Of a stretch of 64,000 nt of DNA, positions 58,280-64,000 are shown piece by piece (the first letter of the stretch is position 1; the number at the start of each line of letters is the position of its first letter). Both the position numbers and the translations under genes were made by a program. The notes under the pieces were generated by a model. That model saw only the letters and a list, made by a program, of their open reading frames with translations. It was not told the origin of the DNA and did not search any database. The stretch comes from an uncultured Chitinophaga sp. GTDB taxonomy: Bacteria > Bacteroidota > Bacteroidia > Cytophagales > Cyclobacteriaceae. The stretch is from assembly GCA_902168205.1 (NCBI GenBank), contig CABHOK010000018.1, positions 1 through 64,000 of the forward strand, given 5' to 3'.

Positions 58280-58741
58280 TTAAGCGTGTACTTCAAACTG
58301 TCCCGGCTGGTACGTTCCTGCCACCGGACGAAAGGCTATATTAATTCGGTTGTATGAATTAATGGTATTGGCAGCAATAGTAAGCTCTATAACTTCATCT
58401 TCCGAGAATTGCCTTCTTACTTCTTCAAACACTTCGTCTGATACGCTTGCTTTGGTGATGGCTTCTGCCCATGCGAGTGCTGCACGCTCGCGATCGGTAT
58501 AGATCGGTGATTCTCTCCAGGCATCCAGCATATAAAGCCGTTGTTCGGTTTCTCCGTTTGCACGCAAGTCTTTCGAGTGCATATCGAGGCAATACGCACA
58601 ACCATTGATCTGCGACACGCGGAAGTACAATAAATTTAAAAGCGATTTTTCGATGGATGATTTGGAAAGATATACTGTTAAACCATACATCGCCTTGAAA
58701 GCACTTTTTCCTTTTTCGTTGAAATTCAGTCTTGGTTCCAT
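58280..58741 (-). CDS. AhpD-like alkylhydroperoxidase / carboxymuconolactone decarboxylase-family protein
   Basis: I start at 58741 (MEPRLNFNEKGKSAFKAMY), giving 153 residues. NLLYFRVSQINGCAYCLDMH has the CxxC-x3-H motif of AhpD-like proteins (Cys at about 48 and 51), followed by DRERAALAWAEAITKAS and a helical end. The two Cys carry out peroxide reduction in AhpD. It precedes the DGPF/sigma pair in the same direction with a 69-base gap. Confidence 0.88.
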   Translation of the reverse strand: MEPRLNFNEKGKSAFKAMYGLTVYLSKSSIEKSLLNLLYFRVSQINGCAYCLDMHSKDLRANGETEQRLYMLDAWRESPIYTDRERAALAWAEAITKASVSDEVFEEVRRQFSEDEVIELTIAANTINSYNRINIAFRPVAGTYQPGQFEVHA

Positions 58742-58921
58742 GTTGTTAATGTTTATGTGTTTGTGATATGTTTGATTTACAACCCTACAATGACTGACAT
58801 TCGATGAATTGGACATGCACGCTGAAATTTTTTTCGATTTCGTTCGAATGCTAATTAAGTTGTTGATATTGTGCCTCTTAGAAGATGAAGATAAGTTGTG
58901 TATGAGCTGTCAAAAGATTGC

Positions 58922-58952
58922 TTTGCTTTTCAGATCCGACATGGTATACTTG
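58922..58952 (+). promoter_or_regulatory. Candidate Bacteroidota promoter
   Basis: TTTG at 58922-58925, exactly 19 bases, then TATACTTG at 58945-58952, one mismatch from TAnnTTTG. The start codon follows at 58976. Confidence 0.6.
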
Positions 58953-58975
58953 TTAGCGCAATAATTTAATTTACT

Positions 58976-59419
58976 ATGAACAAGTTCGGATGGATAATTT
59001 TTTCGTTGCTGGCGGGATCTTTTCTGCCTATTCAGGCGGGGCTTAATGCAAAAATGGGCAAAGCGTTAGAGAGCCCGGTATATGCTTCGCTCATATCGTT
59101 TGTGGTTGGCTCGGCAGCACTGATACTATATATACTTTTTACAGGACAGTCGGTTTCATGGGCGGGACTGAAATCGGCACCACCTCAGGCATGGCTCGGA
59201 GGTATACTCGGTGCATTTTATGTTACCGTTATTATACTCGCCTTCCCGAAGCTGGGACCTGCGCTTACGTTCGGTCTTATTGTATTGGGACAGATGGTTA
59301 TCTCCCTGGTGCTCGATCACTTTCAGATACTGGTGCCACAACAGCACACTATTAATATATGGAGAATTGCCGGTGTAGCTTTGATCGTAGCCGGAGTGGT
59401 GATATTGAGGAAGTTTTGA
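58976..59419 (+). CDS. DUF606 / YdcZ-type small membrane transporter-like protein
   Basis: The 147-residue protein has five TM segments (about 4-22, 36-56, 68-88, 92-112, 122-144) and the typical start GSFLPIQAGLNAKMGKALES. ALTFGLIVLGQMVISLVLDH is a further family block. DUF606 proteins are half-length relatives of DMT (drug/metabolite) transporters and probably work as dimers. Substrate unknown. Confidence 0.88.
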   Translation: MNKFGWIIFSLLAGSFLPIQAGLNAKMGKALESPVYASLISFVVGSAALILYILFTGQSVSWAGLKSAPPQAWLGGILGAFYVTVIILAFPKLGPALTFGLIVLGQMVISLVLDHFQILVPQQHTINIWRIAGVALIVAGVVILRKF

Positions 59420-59440
59420 TGTAGACGCTGACGCGACACT

Positions 59441-60283
59441 TTATACTTTCGTAGGCGCATGCCCGAAAGCATTTTTGAACGCGAAAGAAAAATGCGAGAG
59501 ATCTTCAAAGCCTACTTCCAAATATACTTCAGAAGGTTTCTTGCCTTTTTCCTTTATCTGGTAGTATGCTTCTTTCAGTCTGCGTTGTAGCAGCCAACGG
59601 CTTGGTGAAGTATGAAATATTTTTTCGAAGTCGCGTTTAAAAGTGGCAAGACTCCGGCCGGTAAGGTAAGCAAAGCGATTCAGCGTAACATTGAAATGAT
59701 AATTCTTGTTCATGAATGCTTCCAGATCAATTTTACCAGGCTCGGAAAAATCGAAGAGTATATCTTTTAGCTCAGGATTAGTTTTGATAAGTATAAGTAT
59801 AGCTTCCTTTAGCTTTAGAGCTACAAGTTCGTCACTGCCGCGCTCGTTAAGCGTGTCGTAAGGTTCAAGTGATTCCAGGTAACTCTTAAACATTTGATGA
59901 GCCTCCAGCTTCAGTATACTATCGCCATCGTGAATATGATTTACACTATAATTACACTCTATGCTGATTTTACGCAACGTCTCCTGATCCAGGTATATTG
60001 AAATTGATTTGAACTCTCCGGCTGCAGGCGGTTGTTTCGTAAACTTCAGGAGATTGTTGCGTTTGATGAAACGGAAATCTCCATCCTTGAAAATATACTC
60101 CTGTGTGCCATCATATAGCGTTAGTGTACCGGCTATCTGATAGCTGAATATATGCTCGGGTACGAATTGTTCGCCTTCACGACTCTTGTTAAAGTAGCAG
60201 GAATATGTAATTCGATTCTGACTGTTTTTGTTCACCTGTAGTGACATAGCAATTTCCGGTTGCTTGATTAAAGAAAGTGACAT
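59441..60283 (-). CDS. AraC-family transcriptional regulator
   Basis: I use the ATG at 60283 (MSLSLIKQPEIAMSLQVNK), giving 280 residues; the Met at residue 13 is an alternative. The C-terminal part has the AraC pair: LNRFAYLTGRSLATFKRDF and VYLEVGFEDLSHFSFAFKNA, ending FGHAPTKV. The N-terminal domain begins ITYSCYFNKSREGEQFVPEH, an AraC_N-like sensor. It converges on the DUF606 gene and is 254 bases downstream of the SDR gene. Confidence 0.88.
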   Translation of the reverse strand: MSLSLIKQPEIAMSLQVNKNSQNRITYSCYFNKSREGEQFVPEHIFSYQIAGTLTLYDGTQEYIFKDGDFRFIKRNNLLKFTKQPPAAGEFKSISIYLDQETLRKISIECNYSVNHIHDGDSILKLEAHQMFKSYLESLEPYDTLNERGSDELVALKLKEAILILIKTNPELKDILFDFSEPGKIDLEAFMNKNYHFNVTLNRFAYLTGRSLATFKRDFEKIFHTSPSRWLLQRRLKEAYYQIKEKGKKPSEVYLEVGFEDLSHFSFAFKNAFGHAPTKV

Positions 60284-60537
60284 CAGGTGGTTTTTCGTTC
60301 CCACCTGATATAAAGTTTGCTGTTCAGGCAACAATCTGCAAATGATTCTGATTCCCGTGTCCTATATTTTATTTGTATTGGACAATACTGCGGGTGGACG
60401 GAATTATAGTATTGATTGATGTACGTTGCTCCATCAGTTAATCCGGATGTCTTTTCAGAATACCGGTATGAAATTGATTTTACTGATGGGCTAAACACAC
60501 GCCTGAAATCTATATATTGACTATATCTGTTCCTGTC

Positions 60538-61419
60538 TCATTTACGTGCAACAAAACTTTTTCCAAGTTCAGTGTCCAGGAAATTGGTTGCTTCGCGGTG
60601 ATCGGTGGATGTTGTTACCGGCAACCATTTTTCAAATTCTGTTTTCCTTTTTTCGTCAGCCAGTTTCAACAGCGCAGCCGCTTCACTCCCCAGCACCAGG
60701 TGTACAGGAGGTTCAGGGTGTTCTGTCAACTCAATCATAACATGGGCTGCTTTTGCAGGATCACCCATCGGTATAAATGCACCGCTTGCAAAGTATTCAG
60801 CGCGATTGTCTACCGTGGTTTCATAACCTTCAACGCGCGGAGCATAGCTCATCGAGTTACCTGCCCAATCGGTACGAAAACCTCCTGGTTCAACGGATGT
60901 AACGTTAATACCCAACGGAGCTACTTCACCAGCGAGCGCTTCGCTGAAACCACTCAGTCCAAATTTGGAAGCCTGATACATGGTCAATCCGGAGTTACCC
61001 ACACGGCCTCCTATAGAACTGATTTGTAATATACGACCACTACGTTGCTTGCGCATATAGGGTAATACGGCACGTGTTACAGCTATGGGAGCATAGAGAT
61101 TTGTCTCAAGCTGATTGCGTACCTGCTCCTCGGTATATGCTTCAGCAGCTCCGGTTATACCAAAGCCAGCGTTGTTAACCAGTATATCAATGCGACCAAA
61201 GTGCCTTATTGTTTTCTCCACACTATCCTTGATCTGTGCAGAGTCATTAACATCCAGCGTGAGTGGAAGTATTTGTCCGGGATATTTAGCAACCAGGTCT
61301 TCCAGTTGTTGCGTGTTGCGTGCAGTAGCCGCTACGTTGTGTCCTTTTTCCAATACTGCTTCTGCCAGGCTTTTTCCCAATCCGCGGGAACTGCCGGTTA
61401 TAAACCAAACTTTTGTCAT
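60538..61419 (-). CDS. Short-chain dehydrogenase/reductase
   Basis: I start at 61419 (MTKVWFITGSSRGLGKSLA), giving 293 residues. TGSSRGLG is the cofactor motif, NNAGFGITGAAEAYTEEQVR follows, ISSIGGRVGNSGLTMYQASK has the active-site Ser and YxxxK, and GINVTSVEPGGFRTDWAG is the C-terminal side. This is a classical SDR of unknown substrate. It diverges from the AraC regulator at 61641, which may control it. Confidence 0.92.
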   Translation of the reverse strand: MTKVWFITGSSRGLGKSLAEAVLEKGHNVAATARNTQQLEDLVAKYPGQILPLTLDVNDSAQIKDSVEKTIRHFGRIDILVNNAGFGITGAAEAYTEEQVRNQLETNLYAPIAVTRAVLPYMRKQRSGRILQISSIGGRVGNSGLTMYQASKFGLSGFSEALAGEVAPLGINVTSVEPGGFRTDWAGNSMSYAPRVEGYETTVDNRAEYFASGAFIPMGDPAKAAHVMIELTEHPEPPVHLVLGSEAAALLKLADEKRKTEFEKWLPVTTSTDHREATNFLDTELGKSFVARK

Positions 61420-61442
61420 ATACTTTTTTTGTTTTTGATGAT

Positions 61443-61477
61443 ACAAAGTTGGTGTAAACGCGCGCGGTCAACTTTGT
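61443..61477. promoter_or_regulatory. Inverted repeat between SDR and AraC genes
   Basis: ACAAAGTT (61443-61450) and AACTTTGT (61470-61477) are perfect 8-base arms with a 19-base spacer. It lies 24 bases upstream of the SDR start and is a possible regulator site or overlapping promoter. Confidence 0.4.
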
Positions 61478-61640
61478 TAAAGAGCTCAAAGATGCTTTGC
61501 TGAAAAGCTCAGATTACGAGCTTGATTTTCCGGGAAATTGCGTTTGCCGCTTGTTTTATGAGACACGCCTTTAAGGGGGTGAAAAGATCCTTTCGGGATG
61601 TTGCCGTTTGAAAAAGAAAACACTTTTCGTATTTAGTAGT

Positions 61641-62645
61641 ATGATTAAGGATGCAGTTATTCTGGTACTGAGTTGTCTGGGTGTAGCACAAGCATTGTTT
61701 CTATGCGGCTATCTGTTTACGGTAAAAGACAGGAAGTCAAATATATTGCTTGCACTGGTGTTGCTGGGGTTGACTATGCGCATTGGTAAATCGGTGCTCT
61801 TTAATTATATGCCGCTCGAGCCATGGATACGAAACATCTGTATGTCGGGTATGCTGATAACAGGACCATTCCTTTGGTTCTATGGCAGAGCATTGTTTGA
61901 GAAGAAATATTTTTCAGGACGCGACTATCTTCACCTGATTCCATTTGCAGTTTTTGTTTTGTGTTGCCGCATTATCCCGAACCGAGGTGACATGTTAACC
62001 ACCGTTATTTTCTGGCTGGTATTTTTACACATGGCAGTTTACCTGACTGCATGTTGGGTATATATGGTGCGATCGTTGAAGGGAACGCGGTTGCTACCGT
62101 GGTATAGGAATATAACAGCAGGCGTAACCATTATCTGGCTTCTGTATGTGGGCATCTTTGCACGGCTGATTCCATTCTATATACTGGGATCTGTTTTCTT
62201 TTCTTTCCTGATGTATATCTTCTCTTATCTTTTGTTGAAGCGACATGTTTTTGCGCTGGAGAAGTATACATCGTCCGGTATGGATACCGTTGCGTCCAGG
62301 CGTTTGCTCGAACAGATAAAAGATCTGTTTGCAAACAAAGAGATGTATCTCGAAAGCGATGTGTCGTTGAAGATGGTAGCTGAAAAACTTTCGGTAGGAG
62401 CACGTGATGTCTCGCAGGTGATAAACGAATACGAACAAAAAAACTTTGCTGAGTTTGTGAATCAATACCGGATCGCACGTGCGAGAACATTGTTGAGTGC
62501 CCCGGATTATGCACGTGAAAAAATTGAAACGATAGCGTACGACTGTGGCTTTGGGAATGTCACTTCATTCAACCTCGCCTTTAAAGCCGAAATGCAAATG
62601 ACACCTTCACAATACCGGAACCAGTTCGCGGTCGCAGAAGCGTAA
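61641..62645 (+). CDS. Membrane-bound AraC-type regulator (seven-TM sensor)
   Basis: I use the ATG at 61641 (MIKDAVILVLSCLGVAQAL), giving 334 residues; an ATG at 61608 would add 11. The first 210 residues contain about seven TM segments, and the C-terminus is an AraC DNA-binding domain: VSLKMVAEKLSVGARDVSQV, IAYDCGFGNVTSFNLAFKAE, ending MTPSQYRNQFAVAEA. Such 7TM-AraC proteins are a known Bacteroidota class that may sense small or membrane-bound ligands directly. It diverges from the SDR gene. Confidence 0.9.
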   Translation: MIKDAVILVLSCLGVAQALFLCGYLFTVKDRKSNILLALVLLGLTMRIGKSVLFNYMPLEPWIRNICMSGMLITGPFLWFYGRALFEKKYFSGRDYLHLIPFAVFVLCCRIIPNRGDMLTTVIFWLVFLHMAVYLTACWVYMVRSLKGTRLLPWYRNITAGVTIIWLLYVGIFARLIPFYILGSVFFSFLMYIFSYLLLKRHVFALEKYTSSGMDTVASRRLLEQIKDLFANKEMYLESDVSLKMVAEKLSVGARDVSQVINEYEQKNFAEFVNQYRIARARTLLSAPDYAREKIETIAYDCGFGNVTSFNLAFKAEMQMTPSQYRNQFAVAEA

Positions 62646-62716
62646 GAAATATATAGTGCTGTATAAATGTCAAGAGGACCAGGTGATCCTCTCTTAATTA
62701 GATATCGCGAAACGCT

Positions 62717-63211
62717 TTAGTTATTAATCATTGGCGTGAGGCTTTCATCCTCGTTTCGTAAATCTATACCTCCTTCCAACACAGATTTAAGATTAGCCAG
62801 GTAAAATGTCCAGCCGTTGGAGCAGCCTAATCGCACGAATTGTCGCGAGTGATCGTCTAATGGAATATTGTAATGACGGAGCTCAATGACCGTATATCCC
62901 TTCTCTTCACGGAGGTTAACGTCCACCAGGCACTCGCCTTCAAATGTAAATTGCAGGTAATCCTTTCCATTAGCCTCTTTGATAACACCTTCCATCGGAT
63001 CTTTGTATAAATACCAAAGCCACTGATACCGGGTTCCTTTCTGCGCAGGGGTGTTGGCATCCATGCGTGTACCCGTTGCGTTGTAAAACTCTACTTTCTG
63101 TAAAAACCATTTTTCCAACTCACTTGATTTGGTCCAGGCGTCATAGATGTCAACTATACTGGCGCGAATGGCTATCTTTTTTGTGAAGGCTGTCCAATCG
63201 AAATTTTTCAT
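62717..63211 (-). CDS. SRPBCC / AHSA1-like domain protein
   Basis: I start at 63211 (MKNFDWTAFTKKIAIRASI), giving 164 residues. IRASIVDIYDAWTKSSELEK then WF, and GWTFYLANLKSVLEGGIDLR near the end, are typical AHSA1/START-like features. It is probably a cytoplasmic ligand-binding protein. A similar protein is at 26639-27115, but the sequences differ. The gene follows the oxidoreductase gene at 63272 by 60 bases in the same direction. Confidence 0.85.
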   Translation of the reverse strand: MKNFDWTAFTKKIAIRASIVDIYDAWTKSSELEKWFLQKVEFYNATGTRMDANTPAQKGTRYQWLWYLYKDPMEGVIKEANGKDYLQFTFEGECLVDVNLREEKGYTVIELRHYNIPLDDHSRQFVRLGCSNGWTFYLANLKSVLEGGIDLRNEDESLTPMINN

Positions 63212-63271
63212 AGGTGGTAATATGAGTGCAAGGTATGATAACGACTGTGTGTGACTGGCGATCAAATTACT

Positions 63272-64000
63272 TTACGAACGGAAGATTTTGATGAGCGATG
63301 CCAGTTCTTCTTTTTCATAACCGGCAACTTGTGCGCGCTTGAAGAAACTCGCACTTAGTTCAGCTACCTCTGTGTTGATGCTATAAGCTTTTGATGATTG
63401 CAAAATTCTTTCGGTTGCTTCCACACTTATCGACAACGGACTTTGTGTTATAGCAAAGTTTCCCGATTGTATCACGCCTGCTTCGTACTGCATGAACTCC
63501 GTAAAACCCGGAGTCACCTCGCGAATGATGCTGCCAAGTAAATCTAACGGAAAACCTTCCGCTTCACTAATGCTTACAGCATGAAAGAAACCCAACAGCG
63601 ATCCATATAAATAGGACAGTGATGCAAGGTCCATTGCAGCCGCTGCACTGACTTTCTCACCAAGGTATTTTATATTTCCTCCGAATATTTTCAACACGGC
63701 TTCGCTAAAATCGAAGGCATTTTTTTTACCGGATACAAATATAGTGGTATCAGGACGCGCCATTTGTTCAGGAGCAACTTGTATGGCGCCATCAATGTAG
63801 TGCGCACCGTGTTTATTCGCCCATGTTTCCAGTTCGCGGGCATCTTCGGGACTACCGGTGGTTAACTGAATAATTGTTTTTCCCGCCAGGCCATCCGTAA
63901 CCGGTTTGTTGAAGAGTATATCTTTCGTGGCAGCATAATCGAGCACACAAATGATAATGATATTACTGGCGTTGATAGCATCAGAAACGTTTGATAAAAA
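63272..64000 (-). CDS. NAD(P)-dependent oxidoreductase, 6-phosphogluconate-dehydrogenase/imine-reductase type (partial)
   Basis: The frame is open to the right window edge (starting FLSNVSDAINASNIIIICVL), so the Rossmann glycine motif lies outside. The visible 242 residues include QLTTGSPEDARELETWANKH (TTGSPEDA, beta-hydroxyacid dehydrogenase-like), GAIQVAPEQMARPDTTIFVS and a helical C-terminal dimer domain. It resembles the imine-reductase-like NAD(P)-binding_2 family. The GTG at 63946 is not needed as a start. Downstream lies the AHSA1-like gene. Confidence 0.85.
   Translation of the reverse strand, partial: FLSNVSDAINASNIIIICVLDYAATKDILFNKPVTDGLAGKTIIQLTTGSPEDARELETWANKHGAHYIDGAIQVAPEQMARPDTTIFVSGKKNAFDFSEAVLKIFGGNIKYLGEKVSAAAAMDLASLSYLYGSLLGFFHAVSISEAEGFPLDLLGSIIREVTPGFTEFMQYEAGVIQSGNFAITQSPLSISVEATERILQSSKAYSINTEVAELSASFFKRAQVAGYEKEELASLIKIFRS

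Overview
The window looks like chromosomal DNA from a Bacteroidota bacterium, most likely of the Cytophagales/Cytophagia type. Four things point there: secreted outer-membrane barrel proteins and lipoproteins with Bacteroidota-style lipoboxes; orphan two-domain MacB/FtsX permeases; a glutaminyl-tRNA synthetase of standard class I type; and several promoters resembling the Bacteroidota consensus TTTG-N19-TAnnTTTG. No rRNA, tRNA, CRISPR array or replication origin was seen. The species is not determined.

Layout. 0-7.3 kb: the edge of an IS3-type insertion sequence, then small housekeeping and stress genes (DoxX-like, AlkD-like, DUF1801, VOC, DUF3575 barrel) separated by copies of a roughly 100-220-nt intergenic repeat, and a large orphan ABC permease. 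7.3-13.8 kb: an exported M48 metalloprotease in an operon with a barrel protein and a lipoprotein, facing a second secreted lipoprotein/barrel pair. 13.8-20 kb: an A+T-rich accessory block with two small genes, a divergent XRE regulator with palindromic operators, a membrane protein carrying a glycosyltransferase-51 domain that is interrupted by a frameshift, a secreted barrel, and an AAA ATPase + DUF4435 pair that resembles the PARIS anti-phage system. 20-31 kb: many small uncharacterised, membrane and immunity-like genes, with several hairpin repeat families. 31-46 kb: glutaminase next to glnS, DUF3592 proteins, a MarR-GNAT-GNAT operon with a clear operator, ADP-ribosylglycohydrolase, an M50-like peptidase with TPRs, an MBOAT acyltransferase pair and an exported DinB protein. 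46-49.6 kb: a second orphan ABC permease and a miniature TonB-plug-like protein. 49.6-64 kb: a dense cluster of regulator-enzyme pairs (HxlR, AraC, ECF sigma; NmrA-type reductases, old yellow enzyme, SDR, AhpD, DGPF protein) that looks like an electrophile/redox stress region. The last gene runs off the right edge.

The most interesting items are the PARIS-like pair with its accessory island, the membrane-anchored GT51 protein with an apparent one-base frameshift, a perfect 42-bp palindrome, three dispersed intergenic repeat families, and three genes whose stop codons are supplied by intergenic repeats. All identifications come from reading the sequence and recalling protein families; no database search was run.
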